Below, piece after piece: positions 1 to 7,441 of a DNA stretch of 44,094 nucleotides. The notes under the pieces were generated by a model that searched no databases, was not told the DNA's origin, and saw only the letters and a program-made list of their open reading frames with translations. Numbering within the stretch: the first letter of the stretch is position 1; each line of letters opens with the position of its first letter. Made by a program: the position numbers and the translations under genes. The stretch spans positions 1 to 44,094 of the forward strand of contig NZ_JAURWA010000047.1 in assembly GCF_030655195.1 (NCBI RefSeq), written 5' to 3'. Source of the DNA: Patulibacter sp. (GTDB taxonomy: Bacteria; Actinomycetota; Thermoleophilia; Solirubrobacterales; Solirubrobacteraceae).

Positions 1-1718
1 GCTGCTGCGCGCTCCCGGGCCGCGGCGAGCGCGCGGTCGCGCCGGGCGGTGGCCTCGGCCTCGGCACGGGCGGCCTCGGCGCGCTCGGCGACGCTGGAGG
101 CACCCTGCCCGTCCGCGGCGGTGGTCTCGCCCGCCGCCACCGCGGGCGTCGTCCGGGTGCTCGGTCCGTCGTCGCCGGAGAACGCTCCGGCCAGCCCGGC
201 GACGAGGAGCACGAGCGCGACGACCGCCGCCCCGACGAGCGCCTTCGGCCTGCGGCCGGCGGACCCCTTCGACGCCCCGGGGAGGACGACGCCCGGCGGG
301 ACGGCCCCGGCGGCCGCGACCCGTGCGGGCTTCTCGGCGGGCGAGGTGCTCGCGGGCTTCGCCGACGGGGTCGCGGCCGCCCCGGACGCCGGGACGCGGG
401 AGGGCGACCCGGGGTCGGTCGGGGACGAAGCGGGCTTCGTCGTTCCGGCGCGGGACGCGGAGGAGGTCTTCGCCGTCGGTCCCGGACCGGGGAGCGTGGG
501 ACCGGTGCGTCCGGTCGCGGCGGCTGCGGCGACCGCTCCTGCGGCTGCGGGACCGTCCTTCGTCCTCGCAGCGTCCGCGGTGCTCCCGGCCCGGCCCGTC
601 TCCGGGGCCGCGGGGTCCGGGGCCCGGTCGCCGCGGGCGGCCGGGTGGTGGACCTGCGTCGGGGCGTCGGCGGGAGGGACGACCCGTGTGGGCGCCTCGG
701 CCGGGGTCGCCGGCCGACGCCGGTCGGCCGGAGCGGGCGAGCCGGACGCGGGCGTCCTCGGGCCCGTCGCGTCGGGGCGCTGCAGGAACCGCTTGAGACC
801 GGGGCGCCCACGGCGCGGCGTCGGGAGGCCCGGAACGCCGGACGCCGGCTGCGGACCCGGGCTCCCGGCGACCGGGGCGACGGCGGTCGGGCGCTCCTCT
901 GGTTTCTCGGCGACGGGAACGTCGGCGGGCTCCTCCGTGGCGCTTGCCGCTTCGGTGCGCTCCTTCGCCACGCGTGCGGCTTCGGTGCGGTCCTTCGCCA
1001 CGCGTGCGGCCTCGGTGCGGTCCTTCGCGGCGCGTGCGGCCTCCGCGTCGGCGCGCTCCTTCGCGGCCCGCTCGGCCTCGGCCCGCTCGTCCGCCACGCG
1101 TGCGGCCTCGGCCTCGGCGCGCTCGTTCGCGGCTCGCTCAGCCTCGGTGCGCTCCTTCGCCACGCGTGCGGCCTCCGCGTCGGCGCGCTCCTTCGCGGCC
1201 CGTGCGGTCTCCGCCTGCCTGCGCTGCTCCGCGGCCCTCGTGGCCTCGACCTCGGCGCGGTCCTTCGCCACCCGGGCGGCCTCGACCTGATCGCGCTCCT
1301 TCGTCAGGCGGGCGGCCTCCGCCCGCGCGGCGCGGGCCTCCCGTGCGGCCCGTGCGGCCGCCTTCGCCAGGCCCGCGCCCCGGGCCAGGACCTGCGTCCC
1401 GGTGGGGCGGTCGTCGTCCGCGGACGTGCGGGCCCTCGCCGCCGCGCCGTCCTTCGTCGTGGCGGCCTTGACCTTCGCGCCGTCCTTCGCCGTCGCGCCG
1501 TCCTTCGCCGTCGCGGCGTCCTTCGTCGTGGTGCCGTCCTTCGTCGTGGCGGCGTCCCCCGCCGCCACGCCCGTCGTCGGCGCGGCGCCCGTCGGCTGCT
1601 CGCCGTCGACGGCCGGGCCACGGCCTGCGACCTGCGACGCGTCGTCGTCGGCGGGGCGCTCGTCCTTGCGCGGGCGACCCGGACGGGGGCGCTCGTTGCG
1701 GGGGATCGCCGGGCTCAT
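1..1718 (-). CDS. Coiled-coil, single-pass membrane protein (partial, runs off window start)
   Basis: An open frame runs from ATG at 1718 to the window edge, about 572 codons with no stop. The N-terminus is hydrophilic and rich in Arg and Pro. Residues about 55-90 contain TKDG/AKDG repeats. Residues about 115-260 are an Ala/Glu/Arg-rich heptad-like region built from repeats close to EAARVAKER, which predicts a long charged coiled coil or single alpha-helix. A Pro/Ala/Thr-rich linker follows, then one hydrophobic segment at about residues 491-508 (ALVGAAVVALVLLVAG-like), and a second Ala/Glu/Arg-rich helix begins at the edge. This suggests a large cytoplasmic region, one membrane pass and an extracytoplasmic tail. 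The ATG overlaps the TGA of the upstream secreted-protein gene (ATGA), so the two are probably translationally coupled. I recognise no family. Long plus-strand frames here are shadows of this gene. Confidence 0.72.
   Translation of the reverse strand, partial: MSPAIPRNERPRPGRPRKDERPADDDASQVAGRGPAVDGEQPTGAAPTTGVAAGDAATTKDGTTTKDAATAKDGATAKDGAKVKAATTKDGAAARARTSADDDRPTGTQVLARGAGLAKAAARAAREARAARAEAARLTKERDQVEAARVAKDRAEVEATRAAEQRRQAETARAAKERADAEAARVAKERTEAERAANERAEAEAARVADERAEAERAAKERADAEAARAAKDRTEAARVAKDRTEAARVAKERTEAASATEEPADVPVAEKPEERPTAVAPVAGSPGPQPASGVPGLPTPRRGRPGLKRFLQRPDATGPRTPASGSPAPADRRRPATPAEAPTRVVPPADAPTQVHHPAARGDRAPDPAAPETGRAGSTADAARTKDGPAAAGAVAAAAATGRTGPTLPGPGPTAKTSSASRAGTTKPASSPTDPGSPSRVPASGAAATPSAKPASTSPAEKPARVAAAGAVPPGVVLPGASKGSAGRRPKALVGAAVVALVLLVAGLAGAFSGDDGPSTRTTPAVAAGETTAADGQGASSVAERAEAARAEAEATARRDRALAAARERAA
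950..1330. repeat. Imperfect tandem repeat encoding EAARVAKER-type heptads
   Basis: Units of about 27-30 bp similar to GCCTCGGTGCGCTCCTTCGC recur through this stretch. On the minus strand they encode alternating AARVAKERTE/ERADAEAARAAKE segments. This is an internal coding repeat, likely able to change copy number by recombination. Confidence 0.7.
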
Positions 1719-3349
1719 CGCGGGTCCACCCGGACGGTGGCGGCACGACGGCTCGCGGGGGACCACGGCCAGGTCTCGCCCTCGCCGGGGACGAGCGCAC
1801 GGAACGCGAAGAGCGTCGGCCGCGAGACCTTCGTGAAGCGGTGGCGCCACTGCCAGCGACCGTTGGACCGGGTGCGGACGGCGGCGACCGTCGTGTACTT
1901 CCCGCGGATGATCGTCTGGATCCGGACGCGGACCCCGGCCTTCGCGGGTCCCGCCCCGGTCAGGCGGCCGGAGAGCACCATCAGTGCGCCGGTCCGCAGC
2001 CGCGTCGGCGACGGGCGGGCGGAGATCCGCAGGCCGGTGCGCAGCCGGATGCTGGCGGAGACGGTGCCGCTGGAGACGTCGGCCGCCCCGGCGACGGTCC
2101 ATGCGCCCTCGGGCAGCGGCGCGCCGACGAAGCGGCCGGTCCGGCTGGTGCGCACGGGCTTCAGGGTGACGGTCCGCGGGTTCTCGACGCCCGTCTGCGT
2201 CCGGGTCATCCGCACGACGGTGCCCGCGAGGGGCGCGCCGCCCTGGGTCCGCAGGTAGCCCGTCGGGACGCGGCGCCCGGCCTTGTTCGTCGTGCCCTGG
2301 AACGTCAGGCGCGCGCTCGGCACCGGCGCGCCGTCGGGCGTGGTGCCGGGCGAGACGGGGACCGGGATCGAGCCCGAGGGCAACGGGCCCGCGTCGGTCG
2401 TGCCGTCCGCGGGCACCACGAACGGCACCGGGCCCCAGGCGGTGGTGGTCCCCGCGGCGTCGACGATCGTGCCCGTCGCGACGTGGTCGCCCCGGCGCAG
2501 CGGGGCGGTGTCGATGCCGAAGGTGGCCTCGCGCGCCGTCGGGCACGGCTGGGTCGCGGAGAACGGGGCGACGCACGTCCCGCCGGTGGGCGCGACCACC
2601 GCGGCCCCGCCGTCGACGTTGGCCGAGATCGACGCGATGCCGCCGCCGACGTCGGTCGCGCCGACCGTCACGGACCGCGCGACGTGCCCCGAGTCCTTGA
2701 GGTCGCCGGAGATGCCGGCGACCGCCGGGGCCTGCGGGTCCTCCACGACGACGCGCGAGCGGGCGAGGGTGGCCTCAGCGGTCGGGGTGGCCGACGGGCA
2801 GCTGTCCTGCGCGCAGCCGGCCGTCAGGGCGATGCCCTGGACCGCCACGCCGGAGGCCGTCAGCGGCGGATCGCCGATCGAGCAGGTCGACGGCAGGGTC
2901 AGCCCGCCGCCGGAGCAGCCGGCGCCGAGCGGACCGGCCGGGTCGATCGAGCTGACGTTGGCGACGTAGCCCGTCGAGAACAGGCCGCCGACCGAGGCGC
3001 GGAGCGTGCGCGCGAGCTCGAACGACGTGATCTTCGTCCCGGCGGGGGCGGTCAGGTTCAGCGTCCCGGCGGCGCGCGAGGACGCGCGGCCGGCGGGCAG
3101 TCCGGCGCGCATGCCGGTCGTGCAGTCGATCGAGGCGGTCGCGCCGCTGCCGGTGGTCGACGCGGTCCACGCTCCGCCGCCGAGCGCCTCGCCGTTCGGT
3201 CCCTGGCACGACCAGACGGTGTACGGCGCCGCGGAGCTCGGGCTCGCGGGCACGAGCAGCATCGCCACGAGCACCAGGAGCGCGGCGATGGGGGCTGACG
3301 TACGGCGTCCTGGCGCGGGGCTCACGACGCGTGATGGTACGGAGGCCAC
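1715..3349 (-). CDS. Secreted protein with Ig-like / carboxypeptidase-regulatory-like domains
   Basis: The product is 544 aa from GTG at 3349; a second GTG at 3325 would remove eight residues and is equally possible. Residues about 18-40 form a signal peptide (basic start, IAALLVLVAMLLVP core, SSA-A cleavage-like end). The mature protein opens with YTVWSCQGPNGEAL. The middle (about residues 200-310) looks like an Ig-type beta-sandwich with DxxGTTTAWG-like closing strands. The last 180 residues hold two further beta-rich blocks, one resembling CarboxypepD_reg (GAPLAGTVVRM... TSRTGRFVGAPLPEGAWTV). I see no catalytic motif, so an adhesive or cell-surface role is more likely than an enzyme. The stop overlaps the start of the coiled-coil membrane protein, suggesting the two act together at the envelope. 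Confidence 0.7.
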   Translation of the reverse strand: MASVPSRVVSPAPGRRTSAPIAALLVLVAMLLVPASPSSAAPYTVWSCQGPNGEALGGGAWTASTTGSGATASIDCTTGMRAGLPAGRASSRAAGTLNLTAPAGTKITSFELARTLRASVGGLFSTGYVANVSSIDPAGPLGAGCSGGGLTLPSTCSIGDPPLTASGVAVQGIALTAGCAQDSCPSATPTAEATLARSRVVVEDPQAPAVAGISGDLKDSGHVARSVTVGATDVGGGIASISANVDGGAAVVAPTGGTCVAPFSATQPCPTAREATFGIDTAPLRRGDHVATGTIVDAAGTTTAWGPVPFVVPADGTTDAGPLPSGSIPVPVSPGTTPDGAPVPSARLTFQGTTNKAGRRVPTGYLRTQGGAPLAGTVVRMTRTQTGVENPRTVTLKPVRTSRTGRFVGAPLPEGAWTVAGAADVSSGTVSASIRLRTGLRISARPSPTRLRTGALMVLSGRLTGAGPAKAGVRVRIQTIIRGKYTTVAAVRTRSNGRWQWRHRFTKVSRPTLFAFRALVPGEGETWPWSPASRRAATVRVDPR

Positions 3350-3533
3350 GGGTCCGCGGGGGAGGGTGCGCCCGCCGGAGCCCGCGATCCGGGGTGAGAA
3401 AGCCGGGATTGCCCCGCCCGTGCCGGGCTACCGTGACGGGGCGCCCAGCGTGTGTGCTCGGTCGCAGGCCCCGTGCCGTCCCGTCCCCGTGTGTCGCCGC
3501 GAGCCCCCGATCGCGGCGGCGCACCGCCCCTCC

Positions 3534-3719
3534 GTGACCGACCCGCAGCACGACGCCAGGCGACGCCTGCTCGTCGCCCTCGCCCTGCAGCGGTCCCGCA
3601 CGCCCCGGGCCGTCGACGGCGAGCTCCGCCGCGCCCTGGACGGCCGCCACGACGCGGACGACGGCGCCCGCCGGCGTCCCGACCCCGGTCCCGTGGACGA
3701 CGCCGCGGACGAGCGCTGA
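3534..3719 (+). CDS. Possible small hypothetical protein (61 aa)
   Basis: A GTG-started 61-codon frame sits between the minus-strand secreted protein and the minus-strand peptidoglycan hydrolase, on the opposite strand to both. It encodes VTDPQHDARRRLLVALALQR followed by an acidic/basic C-terminus. Third positions are GC-rich as expected for coding, but no family is recognised and no clear ribosome binding site is visible. It could be noncoding. The surrounding 3350-3765 gap otherwise shows no structure I can name. Confidence 0.3.
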   Translation: MTDPQHDARRRLLVALALQRSRTPRAVDGELRRALDGRHDADDGARRRPDPGPVDDAADER

Positions 3720-3765
3720 GCGGCGCCGGTCGAGCGCCCGTCCGGCGAGCGGCGCGGACGCCCCG

Positions 3766-5559
3766 CTACCTCCCGACGCCCGCCTGCCGCAGCACCGGCG
3801 CCAGCTCCGTCGCCGCGCGCGAGTCGAACGTCAGGTGGATCGCCGTCGGCTCGCGGACCCAGGCGATGAGGTTCAGGGCCTGCAGGCGGGTCAGGGTCCA
3901 CTGGAACAGCTCGGCGGTGTCGCCCTTGGGGTAGGAGCGCGAGATGTCCATCGCCCAGCCCGTCGTGTGCTGGGACAACGCGCGGGTGGCCTGGACGTTC
4001 TCCGCACCGAGCATCGCCTGGTAGTCGCGGTCGCGCACCGTGCTGGTGACCGTCAGGCGGGTCGCGGGCGTCGCGTCGCCGTTCAGGGCCTGGACCGTCG
4101 CACCGATGGTCAGCAGTCCCGCGAGGGCACCCGGCCGCAGCGCGCGGTACCGGCTCCTGGGCTGGTCGAGCCGCGGCGCGAGCTCGCCCATCGCCCGGTC
4201 GATCCGGATGCCGTTGGCGCGCAGGGCGGTGCGGGGGAGGCCCTCGACCTCGCCGGAGCGCTCGGCGTCGGCCAGGTCCGACGGGTCCGCGAAGACCTTC
4301 GTCGACTCGACCGGGTGCAGGACGTCCTCGCTGGAGGCCTTGCGGTTCTGCAGCTCGTTCTCGCGCGTCAGCGCGGCCCGGTCGTCGCGGTAGAGCCGCA
4401 TGATCCGCTCGGCCGCACCGACCCGCCACAGGTACGACGTCGAGTCGTCCGCGAGCTTCACCGCCAGGGCCGTGGCCTCCGGCGTGCGGCGCGGGTCGAT
4501 CGAGAAGTACATGCGGGCGTAGGACGTCGTGCCCTGCCCCACGGCCTTCATCAGGTCCTGGAGGTTGCCGACGCCCATGTGGTAGCTGGCGACGGCCAGG
4601 TCCTCGCGGTCGTCGAGCTGCCCGCGGGCGAACTTCAGGTACCGGACCGTCGCCTCGAGGGCCTTCTTGGGGTCGAAGCGCTCGTCGATGCGCGCGCGGG
4701 CGGCGCGCAGGCGATCGGCCTCCGCGTCCCGGCCGCGGCGGACCTCGCGGGCGATCCGGCCCGTCAGCGTGCGCGAGCGCCCGAGGTCGATCTTCATGTC
4801 GAGCAGCTGGGTGCCCGTCCCGGCGACGATCTGCGTCAGGCCCGCGGCGCCGGCGATGTCGCCGCCGGCCAGGACCTCGGGCCGCCCGGCGCTCTCCAGG
4901 TAGACCATGCCCTCGAGGACGTCGGGGTCCTCGTCGCCGTCCTTCGCGACCTCCTCGATCAGGGCGCGGTACTTCGTGACCCGCGCGGCGGACGCGACGG
5001 CGCCGCCGGGGACCTGGCGGTACAGCGGGTTGGCGAACCCCGCCTCCGCGCGACGGGTGAGGTCGTCCTGACGGGCCTCGGCGTCGGGGCGCAGCAGCGA
5101 GAGCGCCGTGCGGCCGACCGGCGTGGTGGAGCCCGGGTCGGCGGGGACGACCGCGCGGTCCTCGGACCCCGGGTCGTCGCCGCCGCACGACGAGACGAGG
5201 ACGATGACCGCCAGCAGGACGAGCAGGATCCCGGCGATGACGAGCCACGGGGGCTCGCGGCGGCCGGCGGCGCGCGGTGCACGGGGCGGGCGGCGACGGC
5301 CGGAGCCACCGTCGTCGGTCGCAGGACCCGCGGGTGACGGGCGGCCGGGGCGGGACGCCCGGCTCTCGCGGCCGAACCGGCGGGACCGGGACGGGCCCTC
5401 GGACGACCGGTCGGCGTCGTCGAACCAGTCCCCGCCGGCGGCGGCGACGGGGTCCCCGAGCCCGGGGGGCGGGGTGGTCGCGACGTCGTCGGCGCGGCGC
5501 CTGCGGGGTCGGAGGCGCGACCGGTCGGGCCGGGGGAGGCGGTCGGGCACGTCGGCCAT
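3766..5559 (-). CDS. Membrane-anchored lytic transglycosylase-like / M15-like peptidase fusion
   Basis: The product is 597 aa from ATG 5559; an upstream TTG at 5649 is less likely. The N-terminal 100 residues are disordered and Arg/Pro-rich. One membrane helix at about residues 104-124 (WLVIAGILLVLLAVIVLV) gives a type II topology with the bulk outside. Residues about 195-400 resemble a soluble lytic transglycosylase: catalytic-type Glu at about residue 222 in VYLESAGRPEV, then GAAGLTQI and a YHMGVGNL segment. Near the C-terminus, H531-T-T-G-W-A-M-D538 matches the HxxGxAxD zinc motif of M15/DD-carboxypeptidase-like enzymes, with E570 and H575 (REPTAIHLTF) as plausible catalytic Glu and third zinc ligand. 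The inferred job is cleavage of both glycan and peptide bonds of peptidoglycan. The alcohol dehydrogenase gene is divergent. The peptidase call rests on the motif only. Confidence 0.72.
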   Translation of the reverse strand: MADVPDRLPRPDRSRLRPRRRRADDVATTPPPGLGDPVAAAGGDWFDDADRSSEGPSRSRRFGRESRASRPGRPSPAGPATDDGGSGRRRPPRAPRAAGRREPPWLVIAGILLVLLAVIVLVSSCGGDDPGSEDRAVVPADPGSTTPVGRTALSLLRPDAEARQDDLTRRAEAGFANPLYRQVPGGAVASAARVTKYRALIEEVAKDGDEDPDVLEGMVYLESAGRPEVLAGGDIAGAAGLTQIVAGTGTQLLDMKIDLGRSRTLTGRIAREVRRGRDAEADRLRAARARIDERFDPKKALEATVRYLKFARGQLDDREDLAVASYHMGVGNLQDLMKAVGQGTTSYARMYFSIDPRRTPEATALAVKLADDSTSYLWRVGAAERIMRLYRDDRAALTRENELQNRKASSEDVLHPVESTKVFADPSDLADAERSGEVEGLPRTALRANGIRIDRAMGELAPRLDQPRSRYRALRPGALAGLLTIGATVQALNGDATPATRLTVTSTVRDRDYQAMLGAENVQATRALSQHTTGWAMDISRSYPKGDTAELFQWTLTRLQALNLIAWVREPTAIHLTFDSRAATELAPVLRQAGVGR

Positions 5560-5696
5560 GCTCGCACGACGGGGCGCGCGGACGCCGAGGTCCTCCGGGG
5601 GGCCTCCGGGGTGTGCGGCACCACCCGGGGCGGGTAGTTTCGAAGGCAACGAGCGTCGGCCGCCCGGGTCGTCGCGCCGCCACGAAGGACGTCCCG

Positions 5697-6749
5697 ATGC
5701 ACGCCACGCTGCTCCACGGTCCCCGCGACATCCGGCTCGAGCAGGTCCCCGACGCCGAGCTGCTCGAGCCCACCGACGCGATCGTCAAGGTGGTCGCGGC
5801 CTGCGTCTGCGGCTCGGACCTGTGGCCGTACCGCGGGGTCAAGGAGACGACGGAACCCACGCGCATCGGGCACGAGCTCGTCGGCATCGTCGAGGAGGTC
5901 GGCTCCGCGGTCCGCGGCGTGCGGCCCGGTCAGTTCGTGATCGCCCCGTTCGTCTACAGCGACGGCGACTGCGTGCACTGCAGGAACAAGATCCACACGT
6001 CGTGCGTCAACGGCGGCGTCTTCGGTGCGGGCAAGGCCCGGTCGGGCCGTCCCGTCGACGGCTGCCAGGCGGAGTACGTGACGATCCCGCAGGCCGACGG
6101 CACGCTCGTCGGCCTGGACGAGACGCCCGACGACCGCCTCGTCCCGAGCCTCCTGACGCTGTCGGACGTGATGGCCACCGGGCACCATGCGGCGGTCTCG
6201 GCCCGCGTCGTCGCCGGGTCCACCGTGGCCGTCGTCGGCGACGGGGCGGTCGGGCTCTCCGGCGTCCTCGCCGCCCGTCGCCTGGGCGCGGAGCGGATCG
6301 TCGCCTTCTCCCGCCACGCCGACCGGCAGGCGCTCGCGCGGGAGTTCGGGGCCACCGACGTCGTCGAGACGCGCGGCAGGGACGGCGCGAAGGAGCTCGT
6401 CGAGCTGCTCGGCGGCATCGGTGCCGACGCGGTGCTCGAGTGCGTCGGCACCGAGGAGTCGATGGCCCAGGCGCTGGCCGCCACGCGCCCCGGCGGGATG
6501 GTCGGCTACGTCGGCGTCCCCCACGGCGAGGACGGCCTGCCGCTCCAGCGCATGTTCGGCAAGAACGTCGGCGTGGCCGGCGGCGTCGCCCCGGCGCGGG
6601 CGTACATCCCCGAGCTCCTGACCGACGTCCTCGACGGCACGATCGACCCGGGCCGGGTCTTCGACCGCGAGTTTGCCCTGGCCGACGTCGCCGACGCCTA
6701 CACGGCGATGGACGAGCGCACGGCGATCAAGTCGCTGCTGCGGCCGTAG
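5697..6749 (+). CDS. Zinc-dependent alcohol dehydrogenase family protein
   Basis: A 350-aa medium-chain dehydrogenase. ATG 5697 is chosen because of the upstream GAAGGA and because the family fold begins MHATLLHGPRDIRLEQVP. The N-terminal GroES-like domain carries the catalytic zinc residues in ACVCGSDLWPYRG and GHELVG. The structural-zinc lobe is reduced: GDCVHCRNKIHTSC retains three cysteines. The Rossmann half has VAVVGDGAVGLSGVLAA for NAD(P) binding. It resembles the threonine/sorbitol or formaldehyde dehydrogenase-like branch. The substrate is unknown. It stands alone between the divergent peptidoglycan hydrolase and the convergent MarR gene. Confidence 0.88.
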   Translation: MHATLLHGPRDIRLEQVPDAELLEPTDAIVKVVAACVCGSDLWPYRGVKETTEPTRIGHELVGIVEEVGSAVRGVRPGQFVIAPFVYSDGDCVHCRNKIHTSCVNGGVFGAGKARSGRPVDGCQAEYVTIPQADGTLVGLDETPDDRLVPSLLTLSDVMATGHHAAVSARVVAGSTVAVVGDGAVGLSGVLAARRLGAERIVAFSRHADRQALAREFGATDVVETRGRDGAKELVELLGGIGADAVLECVGTEESMAQALAATRPGGMVGYVGVPHGEDGLPLQRMFGKNVGVAGGVAPARAYIPELLTDVLDGTIDPGRVFDREFALADVADAYTAMDERTAIKSLLRP

Positions 6750-6806
6750 GGGCGGTGGGCCCGGAGGTCCGCGACCGGTCGGCACCTCCGACCCGGACGG
6801 CGGCGG

Positions 6807-7292
6807 TCAGCAGCGCGGCCGCGCGCCGTCCAGGTCGAGCTTGGCCAGCAGCCGCCGCATCTGCAGCTGCTCGTCGTCGTCGAGCGCGGAGAGGAGCTGG
6901 CCCGCGGCGGTCTGCCGGGCCTCGTGGATCTGCGCCAGGCGCTCGCGGCCCTCGCCGGTCAGCGCGACGAGGGTGGACCGGCGGTCGTCCGGATCGGGTC
7001 GGCGCTCGGCCAGGCCCGCCTCCTCCAGCGTGTCGACGAGCGTCGTCACGGTGCGCGGCACCACGTGCATGCGCTCGGCCAGGTCGGACATGCGGACCGG
7101 CCGGTCGGGGTGCGCGAGCGTGCGCAGCGCCCGTGCCGACGCGGGCGTCAGGCCCAGGGGGGCCATGAGCGCCCGGGACTGGAAGTGGATCGCGCGGGCC
7201 ACCCTCGTCAGGAGGTCGCCGAGCGGCGGCGGCTCCGGTGCGTCCGCGACGGGGGCGCGGGACGCACCGTCGTCGGTGGCGAGGTCGGCCAT
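6807..7292 (-). CDS. MarR family transcriptional regulator
   Basis: A 161-aa winged-helix regulator. The core HTH is MSDLAERMHVVPRTVTTLVD at about residues 89-108, followed by the wing RRPDPDDRRSTLVALT, which is typical of MarR. It is transcribed divergently from the ABC exporter gene, with a 28-bp inverted repeat in the shared gap. The likely role is a ligand-responsive repressor of itself and the exporter. The start ATG at 7292 has no obvious Shine-Dalgarno sequence, as is common for leaderless actinobacterial mRNAs. The inducing ligand is unknown. Confidence 0.9.
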   Translation of the reverse strand: MADLATDDGASRAPVADAPEPPPLGDLLTRVARAIHFQSRALMAPLGLTPASARALRTLAHPDRPVRMSDLAERMHVVPRTVTTLVDTLEEAGLAERRPDPDDRRSTLVALTGEGRERLAQIHEARQTAAGQLLSALDDDEQLQMRRLLAKLDLDGARPRC

Positions 7293-7328
7293 GAGGACAA
7301 CCTACTACATCGAACACATTATGAGTCT

Positions 7329-7356
7329 TGCTCAGCATCTGCTAGATTGCTGAGCA
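7329..7356. promoter_or_regulatory. Probable MarR operator (inverted repeat)
   Basis: Perfect 9-bp arms TGCTCAGCA (7329-7337) and TGCTGAGCA (7348-7356) flank a 10-bp spacer that is itself partly symmetric (ATCT...AGAT). The site lies in an AT-rich gap between the marR-like gene and the exporter gene, where everything else is GC-rich. A CATAAT box on the minus strand at 7318-7323 is a candidate -10 for the regulator. Confidence 0.75.
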
Positions 7357-7441
7357 CCACTCACGAAGACACCGACCGCCGCCGCACCCTCCGACGAGGT
7401 GCCCGCCCGCGGCCGACGTCGCGACAGAGGAGACGCTCGCG

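Noticed and set aside
49..1290. Long plus-strand frames (to 537 aa) at the left edge
   Set aside because: They consist of low-complexity Ala/Ser/Arg runs, antisense to the minus-strand coiled-coil gene, whose frame gives sensible heptads and a membrane helix.
950..1330. CRISPR array from the regular ~30-bp repeats
   Set aside because: Repeats are contiguous, lack spacers and are in frame with a coiled-coil protein.
3428..5887. 819-aa minus-strand frame over the peptidoglycan hydrolase
   Set aside because: Out-of-frame shadow; the frame ending at 3766 carries all recognised motifs.
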